A stretch of DNA of 64,000 nt from CAYRGG01 sp964423745 (GCA_964423745.1 CAYRGG010000009.1:1-64000), one strand, 5' to 3'; positions 18,029 through 27,063 are shown, numbered from the stretch's first letter. Program-made: numbers and translations. The notes: generated from the letters alone by a model not told the origin.

Positions 18029-18045
18029 TGCACCATTTTTGTGCA
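18029..18045. promoter_or_regulatory. Second NtrC-like site, upstream of comM
   Basis: TGCACCATTTTTGTGCA fits TGCAC-N7-GTGCA exactly, as does the site upstream of glnK 500 bp away. It lies 40 bp before a sigma-54-like element (18083-18100) that points toward comM. Confidence 0.5.
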
Positions 18046-18082
18046 TACTGGCAATACAAACTATTAGTGTTGAAACTTTGGT

Positions 18083-18100
18083 TTGGTGCATTTTTTGCGA
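18083..18100 (+). promoter_or_regulatory. Sigma-54-like promoter facing comM
   Basis: TTTGGTGCATTTTTTGCG has GG-N10-GC spacing with TTTGC at -12; the -24 element TGGTGC departs from TGGCAC at two bases. Transcription would begin near 18110, about 70 bases before comM. A 16-codon frame (18109-18159, MSGNHRMQILLERLAI) lies in the leader; whether it is translated is unknown. Confidence 0.4.
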
Positions 18101-18182
18101 GGTATGTCATGAGTGGAAATCATAGGATGCAGATTCTTTTAGAGAGGTTGGCGATTTAAAGAATCACCATAAAAGGGATGTT

Positions 18183-19682
18183 ATGTCACTCGCTATCGTT
18201 TACAGTCGTGCGCAAGTAGGCGTTGAAGCGCCCTTGGTAAGCGTCGAAGTTCACTTGTCCAATGGATTACCAAGCCTTTCTATAGTGGGATTAGCGGAAA
18301 CAGCTGTTAAAGAGAGTAAGGATCGGGTACGCGGCGCCATTCTTAATAGTCGGTTTGACTTTCCCACACGGCGTATCACCGTCAATCTTGCCCCAGCTGA
18401 CTTACCTAAGGAAGGTGGGCGCTTTGATTTGCCTATTGCTTTAGGAATACTCGCGGCTTCTGGCCAAATACCGACAGGCAAGCTAGCAGAGTTTGAGTTT
18501 CTAGGAGAATTGGCTTTGGGAGGCGCCTTGCGTGGGGTTAGAGGCGTGTTACCTGCTGCCCTGGCCTGCCGCGCAGCCGGGCGTGCCTTGTTGACGCCTA
18601 CGGCAAATACCAACGAAGCAACCCTGGTGAGTACCTTAGACGTTTTTAGCGCATCTCATTTGTTAGGGGTTTGTGATCTTCTTAGAGCTAGCAAAGCTCT
18701 TGATTCTGATACCCCTTCTCATGGTCATCAGCCGCCTACGAGCCAAGGTGATTTATGTGAGGTGCGTGGGCAACATCATGCCAAACGAGCTTTGGAGATC
18801 GCGGCTAGTGGTCAACACAATCTTCTATTTATAGGCCCGCCGGGGACTGGAAAAACCATGTTGGCAAGTCGCTTACCGAGTATCTTGCCTGCTATGGATG
18901 AGGCAGAAGCCATTGATACAGCGGTTGTCGCGTCGGTCAGTCGGCAAGGTATGGATTTGTCCCAATGGAGAATGCGCCCGTTTCGCGCCCCTCACCATAC
19001 TGCTTCAGGCGTTGCTTTAGTGGGTGGGGGCAGTCAGCCGCGACCCGGAGAAGTCTCTTTAGCGCATAATGGGGTGCTATTTTTAGATGAGCTCCCAGAG
19101 TTTGACCGCCGTGTTCTTGAGGTCCTGCGAGAACCTTTGGAGTCAGGTCGCATCACGATTTCTCGTGCTGCTCAGCAGGCGGAATTTCCAGCCCGCTTTC
19201 AATTGGTGGCCGCTATGAACCCCTGTCCCTGTGGTTTTTTAGGAGACGGGGAACGTGCTTGCGCTTGTACACCAGAACAGGTTCGACGTTATCGAGGGCG
19301 GCTGTCTGGTCCACTTCTAGACCGTATTGATTTGCATGTGGAAGTGCCGCGGTTACCCTATAGGTTACTCCGGGGTGATAATACCGAAGAATCGAGCGCT
19401 ATGGTGCGTGAGCGAGTCCAAGCAGCCCGAGAACGGCAACGACAACGTAGTGGAAAGCCCAACGCGGTTCTTGATATTAGCGATATCGAACGACATTGTT
19501 CACTCACGGAAAAAGATTATCGGTTGCTAGAGAGTGCTTTGGAAAAGTTTGGTTTGTCACCACGGGCTTATCATCGAATTTTAAAAGTGGCCCGAACCAT
19601 TGCTGATTTGGCGGATAGCAACACTATTCGGACCCAGCATTTAACTGAAGCCATTGGTTATCGGGCTTTGGATAGAAATTGA
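18183..19682 (+). CDS. comM: ComM/YifB AAA+ ATPase (Mg-chelatase-like)
   Basis: A 499-residue protein of the YifB/ComM family. The N-terminal domain (1-170) starts MSLAIVYSRAQVGVEAPLV and contains GLPSLSIVGLAETAVKESKD. The AAA+ core has Walker A GPPGTGKT (about 217-224), Walker B VLFLDELPEF and AAMNPCPCGFLGD. A C-terminal helical domain ends RTQHLTEAIGYRALDRN. In Vibrio, ComM is a hexameric helicase promoting branch migration during natural transformation. No competence genes are nearby. It ends 9 bp from a convergent oxygenase gene. Confidence 0.94.
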   Translation: MSLAIVYSRAQVGVEAPLVSVEVHLSNGLPSLSIVGLAETAVKESKDRVRGAILNSRFDFPTRRITVNLAPADLPKEGGRFDLPIALGILAASGQIPTGKLAEFEFLGELALGGALRGVRGVLPAALACRAAGRALLTPTANTNEATLVSTLDVFSASHLLGVCDLLRASKALDSDTPSHGHQPPTSQGDLCEVRGQHHAKRALEIAASGQHNLLFIGPPGTGKTMLASRLPSILPAMDEAEAIDTAVVASVSRQGMDLSQWRMRPFRAPHHTASGVALVGGGSQPRPGEVSLAHNGVLFLDELPEFDRRVLEVLREPLESGRITISRAAQQAEFPARFQLVAAMNPCPCGFLGDGERACACTPEQVRRYRGRLSGPLLDRIDLHVEVPRLPYRLLRGDNTEESSAMVRERVQAARERQRQRSGKPNAVLDISDIERHCSLTEKDYRLLESALEKFGLSPRAYHRILKVARTIADLADSNTIRTQHLTEAIGYRALDRN

Positions 19683-19691
19683 TAACTAAAA

Positions 19692-20756
19692 TCATCCCAA
19701 ACGTATCTGGAGTGCCCAACGGGTGCCTTGATCCATCAGCCCCCCACGGTGAATACCTTTGTCGTCAAAAACGATAAGATCCCCATCCCGTGAGGTAAAA
19801 CGCTTTTCCATCTTTATCAACCTATCGGCTTCTTGGGAACCGTCTATCAAATCGTTGCCAAATCGTGCTTTTTTCTGAAATTTCACTGGAAGTGCAGAAA
19901 AGAGTCGACGCCATTTTGGTAAGGGAGAAGACAGTAATGCACGATCATTAGCTCTGCGCACTTGACTCTCCAGCCATCCAATATGCACTTTATGAGTTCC
20001 TAAGCAATAACAAAAAGGACCGTTTTGTTCGGTAACTTCACTTAAATAAAGAAGACATTTTACGGTCCAAACGTGGTCTACATGCATTTGAGAAGTTTGT
20101 GGAGCCATGATTATTGGATCTTTAAAAGTCTTTTTGCCATCATATTTGCTGTCTCTAAGCGTGAGACGCAAGAATTGCACATCCAGAGACCTACCCAAAT
20201 ATTGACTTGCCCCATCCAAAACTCCTTCGCGCCTAAAAATTTGCCGGAGGCTATTGAACAAACCTGGAGCTTCGTTTTCATTCACATACAACGCTCTCCT
20301 AAAGCGGTCGTTCTCATGGGCGAAATAGGCGACTCGAAATCCTTTTTTTAATAGCAACCACCATGGCGACTGACCCTCTTGTTTCCAGAGGATTTGTTTT
20401 CTACGAAGCTTTTCAACAAATTCACCAACCTGCTGATTGATAATTTGCTTGTCTTGTGGACTGAGCCTCACCGCCGTGACGCCATCTTGCTTGAGAGCGC
20501 AGGCCAAAGGAGAGGACATATCAGAGGGTGAAGGGCTATTTACATGGGTGCTGAAATTTTCTCGACGGACAATGCTAAATACCGAGTAAGCAGCCAAGCA
20601 AGGTATGAATCTAAACAGTGCCCGTATCCTATCAAATAACGAAGGAATCCCAAAATATCCTCCATAAGCCGGATGTTTTTTATAATTAGGATCGGGTATA
20701 TGCGCAAAATGCTTTTGTATAAAAGGTTTTTCTTGGATACTAGTTGTTTTTATCAT
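19692..20756 (-). CDS. PhyH-like Fe(II)/2-oxoglutarate-dependent oxygenase
   Basis: A 354-residue protein with the facial metal triad of phytanoyl-CoA dioxygenase-like enzymes: His225-x-Asp227 (SQMHVDHVW) and His336 (DDKGIHRGG), followed by Arg346 as a likely 2-oxoglutarate contact. GPFCYCLGTHK after the first motif is typical of the fold. The first 90 residues (KKHPAYGGYFGIPSLFDRIRA in part) contain a hydrophobic stretch but no clear signal. The substrate is unknown. It stands alone, convergent with comM and next to a long AT-rich gene-free stretch; lower GC and rarer codons than its neighbours hint at acquisition, an impression only. Confidence 0.72.
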   Translation of the reverse strand: MIKTTSIQEKPFIQKHFAHIPDPNYKKHPAYGGYFGIPSLFDRIRALFRFIPCLAAYSVFSIVRRENFSTHVNSPSPSDMSSPLACALKQDGVTAVRLSPQDKQIINQQVGEFVEKLRRKQILWKQEGQSPWWLLLKKGFRVAYFAHENDRFRRALYVNENEAPGLFNSLRQIFRREGVLDGASQYLGRSLDVQFLRLTLRDSKYDGKKTFKDPIIMAPQTSQMHVDHVWTVKCLLYLSEVTEQNGPFCYCLGTHKVHIGWLESQVRRANDRALLSSPLPKWRRLFSALPVKFQKKARFGNDLIDGSQEADRLIKMEKRFTSRDGDLIVFDDKGIHRGGLMDQGTRWALQIRLG

Positions 20757-21562
20757 GGTGCTTTCACCAATTAAATTATTTTATCAATTTAAAAACAATA
20801 ACTTTTCGTTAATCTCTTATGTTATTCGCTTATTTCCCCGTTATATCCCGAGCCTTTTTTTGAACTCAGGTGTCTTTATTAGGTAATGCTGCCTCTTAAC
20901 TTTTGATAACTTTTTATTACCCAGGCTAACTGCGTACTCCAGTGGCCATAACTAACAGCAGGCAGTAAGATTGGGTATTGCTCCGTTCACTTATCCAATG
21001 TGGCAAAGCAACATATGATCTTGCTGCTGTATTAGGAAGGATAAGCGCCTTAGAAACCAGCATGTTTTTTGTAGGATATATGTGTTTTTATAATTACCAC
21101 CGGTAATATGTTGTGTATGTTAAACCAATTCAATGGGAGTTTTTCAAGATTGTGTAGCAGTTTTAACAACAATTAACATAAAAATTAAGTCTAAATTTAA
21201 TATTATATTAAAAATCAAAAACTTAAAGTTTTATGATGCTTTTTAAATATTGTTACTATTTATATGCAATGCTTATGCTTAAAATTTAATAGTAATTAAA
21301 AACCTTAAGAAAAAAACACGATAAAGATTGAAAGTAGAGTCAAGCAAGCTTTCTGCTGGGAAACAGTGTTAGACAAACTTTATATAAAGCAAGTCAACAA
21401 TATACAGCTAAAAAACACAAAAAATGTAGTGTCAAGACAACATCACCCTTGTATGCTTAATCAAGCTATCTTTTGACTCCTAAGTTACTTCCAGAGAAAC
21501 TACCGTTTTTTATATTGAACCTATCAGCCCCGTTGTGGGTGCTTAACAAAAGAAGTCGGTTT
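20757..21562. other. Long AT-rich region without a gene
   Basis: About 800 bases between the oxygenase start and mlaF. No frame with coding character, no tRNA fold and no recognisable repeat was found. The centre (about 21160-21320) is very AT-rich with runs of A and T. It probably holds promoters for both flanking genes and perhaps decayed DNA. Confidence 0.55.
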
Positions 21563-22396
21563 ATGCCAGAGCAATTAAATCCTTGTCCCCCTGAAGGAGC
21601 CCTTGTCACCATACGTGGGCTGAGTTTTAAGTATGGAAATCGAGTTATTTTCGACAACGTCGATTTTGATATTGCCCGTGGCCGGGTTACTGCCATTATG
21701 GGACCCAGTGGTATCGGCAAAACCACTTTGCTACGGTTAATTGGTGGTGAGATTGAACCTCAGGGTGGTTATATCGAATTTGATGGGCAACGTGTCCACG
21801 ATTTAAGACTTCCTGAACTTTACGAACTGCGTAAACGTATGGGCATGTTATTTCAAAGTGGCGCCTTGTTTACCGATTTAAGCGTCTTTGAAAATGTTGC
21901 TTTTCCGCTGCGTGAGCACACCCGTTTACCGGAAAGCTTGCTGAATACGTTGGTGTTGATGAAATTACAATCGGTTGGCTTACGCGGTGCTAAAGATTTA
22001 ATGCCCAGCGCTTTATCGGGTGGTATGTCAAGGCGTGTAGCACTCGCCCGAGCTATCGCCCTTGACCCAACAATGATGATGTACGACGAACCCTTTGGAG
22101 GTCAGGACCCCATTTCCATGGGCGTACTGGTCAAGCTAATTCGTACGTTGAATGACGCTTTATGTATGACCAGCATTGTTGTCTCCCATGACATTCGTGA
22201 GACAGCAAGTATTGCCGATTATATTTATCTTCTGTCCGGCGGCCATGTGGTTGGCCAAGGCACACCTGAGGAACTGGATCGTTCCGAGTCGCCTTGGGTA
22301 AAGCAGTTTGTTCAAGCCTTGCCGGATGGACCCATACCGTTTCATTATCCTGGACCTGAATACGGTCCAGATATACTCGCGGAGAACGGTTCATGA
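21563..22396 (+). CDS. mlaF: Mla phospholipid transport ATPase MlaF
   Basis: A 277-residue ABC ATPase from ATG 21563 (the frame runs 30 codons further upstream without family similarity). Walker A is GPSGIGKT, the signature is ALSGGMSRRVALARA and Walker B MMMYDEPFGGQDP, the form typical of MlaF. With MlaE, MlaD and MlaB it forms the inner-membrane complex that moves phospholipids between the outer and inner membranes to keep outer-membrane asymmetry. It overlaps mlaE by the ATGA at 22393, which indicates translational coupling. It is the first gene of mlaFEDCB. Confidence 0.95.
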   Translation: MPEQLNPCPPEGALVTIRGLSFKYGNRVIFDNVDFDIARGRVTAIMGPSGIGKTTLLRLIGGEIEPQGGYIEFDGQRVHDLRLPELYELRKRMGMLFQSGALFTDLSVFENVAFPLREHTRLPESLLNTLVLMKLQSVGLRGAKDLMPSALSGGMSRRVALARAIALDPTMMMYDEPFGGQDPISMGVLVKLIRTLNDALCMTSIVVSHDIRETASIADYIYLLSGGHVVGQGTPEELDRSESPWVKQFVQALPDGPIPFHYPGPEYGPDILAENGS

Positions 22397-23178
22397 CCGT
22401 GTGGTTAGAGAGTTTAGGTACTTATACGTTAGGCGTTTTTGCAAGGCTCGGGCGTGCTTGCCTGTTCTTAGTACAGCTTCTAGGCGCCCATATTTTTTTG
22501 TTTAGTCGTCCAGGTTTGCTGATAACTCAACTGCATTCTGTCGGCGTCCGATCGATCCCCATCATTGCTGTGGCGGGACTGTTTGTGGGTATGGTGCTGG
22601 GTTTGCAAGGCTATAACAACTTGGTGCAGTTTGGTGCGGAAGCCTCTCTGGGAACCCTAGTGGCGCTATCGCTGCTGCGCGAATTAGGACCTGTGGTGGC
22701 GGCGTTGTTATATGCGGGCAGAGCCGGATCGGCATTGACCGCTGAAATTGCCTTGTTAAAAACCACGGAACAGCTATCGAGTATGAAAATGATGGCGGTA
22801 GACCCCTTCAAGCGGGTGTTGGCGCCCCGCTTTTTAGCCGGTTTTTTAGCGCTTCCCCTGTTAGCATCTATTTTTACGGCTGTAGGTATTTTGGGTAGTT
22901 ATTTTGTGGCTGTTGAGCAACTGGGTGTGGATGGCGGCGCTTTTTGGTCACAAATGCAAGCCAACGTAGAATTCCAAAAAGATGTTATCAATGGCGTTTT
23001 GATTAAAAGCTTAGTCTTTGCCGTGGTTGCCAACTTGATTGCTCTCTTTGAAGGCTATGACGCTGAACCAACTTCCGAGGGAATCGCCGGAGCTACCACG
23101 CGCTCCGTAGTCACCACCTCCTTGGCAGTGCTGGGTCTGGATTTTATACTGACGGCGACACTTTTTGGAGTTTATTAA
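22393..23178 (+). CDS. mlaE: Mla phospholipid transport permease MlaE
   Basis: A 261-residue integral membrane protein of the MlaE permease family. It has an N-terminal amphipathic helix (residues 1-30) and about five membrane helices. The family segment LRELGPVVAALLYAGRAGSALTAE, here seen around residues 96-119, and the final GATTRSVVTTSLAVLGLDFILT are characteristic. It partners MlaF and is coupled to it by a 4-bp overlap. Confidence 0.95.
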   Translation: MTVWLESLGTYTLGVFARLGRACLFLVQLLGAHIFLFSRPGLLITQLHSVGVRSIPIIAVAGLFVGMVLGLQGYNNLVQFGAEASLGTLVALSLLRELGPVVAALLYAGRAGSALTAEIALLKTTEQLSSMKMMAVDPFKRVLAPRFLAGFLALPLLASIFTAVGILGSYFVAVEQLGVDGGAFWSQMQANVEFQKDVINGVLIKSLVFAVVANLIALFEGYDAEPTSEGIAGATTRSVVTTSLAVLGLDFILTATLFGVY

Positions 23179-23179
23179 A

Positions 23180-23665
23180 ATGCGTACCACAAGAACCCTC
23201 GAACTTACCGTTGGCTTATTCGTTGCTCTGGGGTTAGCAGCTTTTTTTATGTTAGCCATGCGAGTCAGTAATATAACGAGTTTGAACGATAGCGGTTACA
23301 AGGTAACTGCTAGTTTTGAAAATATCGGCGGGCTTAAAGTGCGTTCGCCGGTAACGCTAGCGGGTGTGACTATAGGCCGCGTAGCTGATATTGCCATCGA
23401 TCAGCAGACCTATGAGGCAGTTGTGCAATTTTCCATCGATCCGAGTTACGATCAGCTGCCAACGGATTCTAGCGCTAGTATTTACACTTCGGGGTTGGTA
23501 GGTGAACAGTATATTGGCTTAGAACCAGGGGGCATGGATGAATATTTACAAGATGGGGATTCTATCGATTTGACGCAATCCGCCCTGGTGATTGAGCAAC
23601 TGGTGGGACGGTTGATGACCAATATGGTGGGAGGCGGAGAATCCGGTTCTGATGCTCAACCTTAA
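23180..23665 (+). CDS. mlaD: Mla lipid-binding protein MlaD (MCE domain)
   Basis: A 161-residue protein with one N-terminal membrane helix (about 8-28, TVGLFVALGLAAFFMLAMRV) and a single MCE domain (FENIGGLKVRSPVTLAGVTIG). The hydrophobic C-terminal helix (LVIEQLVGRLMTNMVGG) forms the hexamer pore. It sits in the inner membrane facing the periplasm and passes lipids between MlaC and MlaFE. It starts one base after the mlaE stop. Confidence 0.95.
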   Translation: MRTTRTLELTVGLFVALGLAAFFMLAMRVSNITSLNDSGYKVTASFENIGGLKVRSPVTLAGVTIGRVADIAIDQQTYEAVVQFSIDPSYDQLPTDSSASIYTSGLVGEQYIGLEPGGMDEYLQDGDSIDLTQSALVIEQLVGRLMTNMVGGGESGSDAQP

Positions 23666-23799
23666 TAGATAAACAGAGAATTCAACGCTATTTTCCACTC
23701 TAAGTAACTTAGCCCGTGTTATGTTGTATCGTTTATCAATTTTCTATTTTTTAGTGGGCTTTGCCTGACGGTGGAGCTGTGGCAATGAGGAGAAAATAT

Positions 23800-24414
23800 A
23801 TGCATAGATTGCTAATTAGCACCTTACTTTTGATATTCGTTGGAATTAATTCGCAAAGCATTGCGGTTGTGCAATCGCCGCAAGAATTGATTGAAGACAC
23901 TTCCGAAAAAGTGACTACGGCGCTGCGGGAAAATAAGGCCGAACTGCAAGCTGACAATAGCAAACTTTACGGTTTAGTCCACGAAATTGTGCTGCCCCAT
24001 TTTGACTTCACTTTGATGTCCCGTTGGGTATTAGGCAAATATTGGCGCCAAGCAACCCCTGAGCAGCGCCGTCAATTCATCGATGAATTTCGTACCCTCC
24101 TGGTGCGTAGTTATGCAGGTGCCTTATTGGAATACGCAGATGAAGACATTACCTTTCCGCCCTTTCCCGAGGTGGCTGAGGATGCGGAAAAAGCCACTGT
24201 CCGGTCTGTGGTAGAGCCTGAAGGTCAATCCTCTATTCCTATCAATTACAGTTTGCGACGTCGCGATGGAGCTTGGAAAGTCTATGATGTTAAGGTGGAT
24301 GGGATCAGCTTAGTCATCAACTATCGGAGTACCTTCGCCAATCAAATCCGCGATGAAGGTATAGATGCGGTCATCAGTGATCTTGAGCAGCGCAATAGTA
24401 AAGGCGCTGAGTAA
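23800..24414 (+). CDS. mlaC: Periplasmic phospholipid shuttle MlaC
   Basis: A 204-residue secreted protein. ATG 23800 is chosen because GAGGAG lies 7 bases upstream; an ATG at 23785 is also in frame. The signal peptide is MHRLLISTLLLIFVGINSQS. The Tol-Tol-Ttg2/MlaC domain includes LPHFDFTLMSRWVLGKYWR and the C-terminal KVYDVKVDGISLVINYRSTF. It carries phospholipids across the periplasm between the MlaA-porin complex and MlaD. Its stop overlaps the mlaB start (TAATG). Confidence 0.94.
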   Translation: MHRLLISTLLLIFVGINSQSIAVVQSPQELIEDTSEKVTTALRENKAELQADNSKLYGLVHEIVLPHFDFTLMSRWVLGKYWRQATPEQRRQFIDEFRTLLVRSYAGALLEYADEDITFPPFPEVAEDAEKATVRSVVEPEGQSSIPINYSLRRRDGAWKVYDVKVDGISLVINYRSTFANQIRDEGIDAVISDLEQRNSKGAE

Positions 24415-24707
24415 TGGCCTCTTTAGAGGATCTTGGCCATGGCAACTTTGCCGTCCACGGTGAATTAGCGCTGGGCTCAGTTGCACAGCTCTTACAAGAA
24501 TCCAAACAACGGTTTCGAGAAACTTCACCGCAGAGTATCGATTTCACCGGTATCACCCGCACCGATAGTGCGGGTGTTGCCCTTTTGGTCGAGTGGTTTC
24601 GGCTCGCCAAAGCTCAACAACGGGAGGTACGATTTGTCAATGCGCCAGCGCAAATGATGGCCATTATCCATGTGGCGGATCTCAACGATTTGCTGCCGTT
24701 GGCTTGA
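24414..24707 (+). CDS. mlaB: STAS-domain protein MlaB
   Basis: A 97-residue single STAS domain, the small cytoplasmic subunit that stabilises MlaF in the Mla ABC complex. The core FTGITRTDSAGVALLVEWFRL contains the Thr/Ser typical of MlaB (SIDFTGITRTDSAG). It is translationally coupled to mlaC and ends the mlaFEDCB set. Confidence 0.9.
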   Translation: MASLEDLGHGNFAVHGELALGSVAQLLQESKQRFRETSPQSIDFTGITRTDSAGVALLVEWFRLAKAQQREVRFVNAPAQMMAIIHVADLNDLLPLA

Positions 24708-24764
24708 TAGTGGGTTAACAGGTTTAATATAAAAAGTTCTTATGCTGATTAGGACTCTATACTA

Positions 24765-25004
24765 ATGCAAGCAGATGATATTAAGCGTTTAATTGAAGAA
24801 GGTATGCCTGGAGCCCAGGCCATCGTTCGAGGAGACGACGGTGTGCATTTTGAAGCCACCGTGATCAGTGAAGCTTTTACTGGAAAATCCTTGTTACAAC
24901 AACACCGGCTCGTCTACGGAGCTTTAGGTGGGCGCATGGAGAGCGAAGAAATCCATGCGCTTGCTTTAAAGACTTACACGCCAGAGGCGTTTCAAGCCTA
25001 CTAA
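24765..25004 (+). CDS. ibaG: BolA-family protein IbaG
   Basis: A 79-residue BolA-like protein beginning MQADDIKRLIEEGMPGA, with the FTGKSLLQQHRLVYGALGG core and the invariant His in QQHRLVY, a ligand for shared iron-sulfur clusters with monothiol glutaredoxins. The spot between mla and murA is the usual one for IbaG/YrbA. Its stop overlaps the first base of murA (TAATG). Confidence 0.9.
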   Translation: MQADDIKRLIEEGMPGAQAIVRGDDGVHFEATVISEAFTGKSLLQQHRLVYGALGGRMESEEIHALALKTYTPEAFQAY

Positions 25005-26263
25005 TGAGCAAATTGATCATAAGAGGTGGTGTGTCGCTACACGGTGAAATACGGGCGTCTGGCGCCAAAAATGCCGTGCTGCCCATACTGGCTGCCACCT
25101 TATTGGCAGACGGACCGGTGACTATCAATAACGTGCCTCATCTTCACGATGTGACGATTACCATGGGTGTCCTCGGGGAGATGGGTGTAGAATTGCTCAT
25201 CGATGAAAAGTTAAGCATCCAAGCCGATTCCCGATCTGTCCATAACCTTCGTGCGCCCTACGAGTTGGTAAAAACCATGCGCGCCTCCATATTAGTGCTA
25301 GGCCCTTTGTTGGCGCGCTTTGGAAGAGCTGAGGTTTCTTTGCCGGGTGGTTGCGCCATCGGTTCACGGCCCGTTAATCTGCATCTCAAAGGTTTAGCGG
25401 CTATGGGTGCCGAGATTCACTTGGAAAATGGTTATATTGAGGCGCGTGCTAAACGATTACAGGGAACCCGGCTTGTTATGGATTTGGTGACTGTGACAGG
25501 CACAGAAAATTTAATGATGGCGGCGACTTTGGCAAAAGGTACGACGGTTCTAGAAAACGCAGCCCGTGAACCTGAAGTGGTGGATTTGGCCGAGTGTCTA
25601 AACGCTATGGGTGCCCGTATCACAGGTGCTGGAACAGATACCTTAATTATTGAAGGCGTGGATAACCTTTCTGGCGTTAATTACACCGTACTACCGGATC
25701 GCATTGAAACGGGTACGTATTTGGTGGCGGGGGCTATTAGCAGGGGACGCGTAAAAGTCAAAGCGACGCGTCCAGAGCTGCTGGAAGGGGTTCTCGAAAA
25801 ATTACAAGAAGCGGGTGCTGAAATCACCACAGGATCTGATTGGGTGGAGCTAAATATGCGTGATCGTCGTCCGAAAGCTGTACATGTGCGTACCGCGCCC
25901 TATCCGGCTTTTCCTACCGATATGCAAGCGCAATTTGTAGCCCTGAATGTGGTTGCAGAAGGTGCTGGAACCATTACCGAAACAGTCTTTGAAAACCGCT
26001 TTATGCATGTTCAAGAGCTGCAGCGTATGGGCGCCAATATCCAATTGATGGGCAATACGGCGGTAAGCATCGGCGTCTCCCAGCTAACCAGCGCACCGGT
26101 TATGGCTACTGATCTGCGCGCTTCTGCGAGCCTTATTTTGGCTGCTCTGGCCGCCAAAGGCGATACTGTGGTGGATCGCATTTACCACATTGATCGCGGT
26201 TATGAATGCATTGAAGAAAAGCTCTCTCAGTTGGGCGCTTATATCCGGCGCGTACCAAATTAG
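25004..26263 (+). CDS. murA: UDP-N-acetylglucosamine 1-carboxyvinyltransferase
   Basis: At 419 residues this is a normal MurA, the first committed enzyme of peptidoglycan synthesis, adding enolpyruvate from PEP to UDP-GlcNAc. Lys22 (SGAKNAVLP) and the PEP-binding catalytic Cys117 in SLPGGCAIGSRPVNLH are present; Cys there predicts fosfomycin sensitivity at the target. The inside-out barrel repeats end with SLILAALAAKGDTVVDRIYHID. It is coupled to ibaG and followed by hisG. Confidence 0.97.
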   Translation: MSKLIIRGGVSLHGEIRASGAKNAVLPILAATLLADGPVTINNVPHLHDVTITMGVLGEMGVELLIDEKLSIQADSRSVHNLRAPYELVKTMRASILVLGPLLARFGRAEVSLPGGCAIGSRPVNLHLKGLAAMGAEIHLENGYIEARAKRLQGTRLVMDLVTVTGTENLMMAATLAKGTTVLENAAREPEVVDLAECLNAMGARITGAGTDTLIIEGVDNLSGVNYTVLPDRIETGTYLVAGAISRGRVKVKATRPELLEGVLEKLQEAGAEITTGSDWVELNMRDRRPKAVHVRTAPYPAFPTDMQAQFVALNVVAEGAGTITETVFENRFMHVQELQRMGANIQLMGNTAVSIGVSQLTSAPVMATDLRASASLILAALAAKGDTVVDRIYHIDRGYECIEEKLSQLGAYIRRVPN

Positions 26264-26277
26264 TTAGGATAAACTAC

Positions 26278-26898
26278 GTGTTGACATTGGCTTTAGCAAA
26301 GGGGCGCATTCTCAAAGAGGCGTTACCCCTTTTTGAACAAGCAGGCATTATACCTACTCAAGATCCTGAAACCCATCGACGTCTCATTTTGGATACCAGT
26401 CGAGAGGATGTGAAGTTAGTTATTTTACGTTCCACCGATGTGCCTACCTATGTTCAGTATGGCGCTGCCGATCTCGGCGTGGCAGGTAAAGATGTGCTTA
26501 TGGAACATGGTGGGGAAGGCTTATACGAGCCGTTGGATCTTAAAATTGCCCGCTGCCGGTTGATGGTGGCGGGGCGATCCGGTGTGCAACTTCCCGCGTC
26601 TCGGTTACGAATTGCCACCAAGTATGTTAATACGACTCGTCGCTACTTTGCGGCTCAAGGATACCAAGTAGAGGTGATAAAATTGTATGGATCCATGGAG
26701 CTGGCTCCCTTAGCGGGATTAGCAGACCGTATTGTCGATGTTGTGGATACGGGGGACACTTTGCAAGCTAACGGACTGAGACCGTTGGAGAAAATTGCTG
26801 ACATCAGTTCTCGTTTAATCATCAACAAAGCAGCTATGAAGATAAAACATATACCTATCAAACGGTTATTAGAACAGGTTTCGGCAGCTGTTGGCTAA
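26278..26898 (+). CDS. hisG: ATP phosphoribosyltransferase, short form
   Basis: A 206-residue HisG that begins with GTG (MLTLALAKGRILKEALPLF) 14 bp after murA. It catalyses the first step of histidine synthesis, condensing ATP with PRPP. The PRPP loop DVVDTGDTLQANGL is present. It lacks the C-terminal regulatory domain of the long form, so by family knowledge it needs a separate HisZ subunit, which is not in this window. Confidence 0.95.
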   Translation: MLTLALAKGRILKEALPLFEQAGIIPTQDPETHRRLILDTSREDVKLVILRSTDVPTYVQYGAADLGVAGKDVLMEHGGEGLYEPLDLKIARCRLMVAGRSGVQLPASRLRIATKYVNTTRRYFAAQGYQVEVIKLYGSMELAPLAGLADRIVDVVDTGDTLQANGLRPLEKIADISSRLIINKAAMKIKHIPIKRLLEQVSAAVG

Positions 26899-26956
26899 AA
26901 TGGTAAGTTATCTGTTGGCAGTGTGTCTTTGCAGGATATTACCCTTTTATGATTAT

Positions 26957-27063
26957 CAGGACTATTGCTGCTCGTTCCAGAAGACGCCGTAAACACTCCC
27001 TTGTGGGCTTGACGGCGGCTATCCAGGCCGCCGACACTTCTTGCACGAGCAACAATAGTCCTG
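26957..27063. repeat. Palindromic intergenic repeat, copy A
   Basis: A long imperfect palindrome between hisG and hisD. The outer arms CAGGACTATTGCTGCTCGT and ACGAGCAACAATAGTCCTG pair with one mismatch over 19 bp. The inside contains CCGTAAACACTCCC and a smaller GGCGGC/GCCGCC pair. About 80 bp of its core matches the element at 40381-40488 at roughly four bases in five. It looks like a dispersed structured element. Confidence 0.8.
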
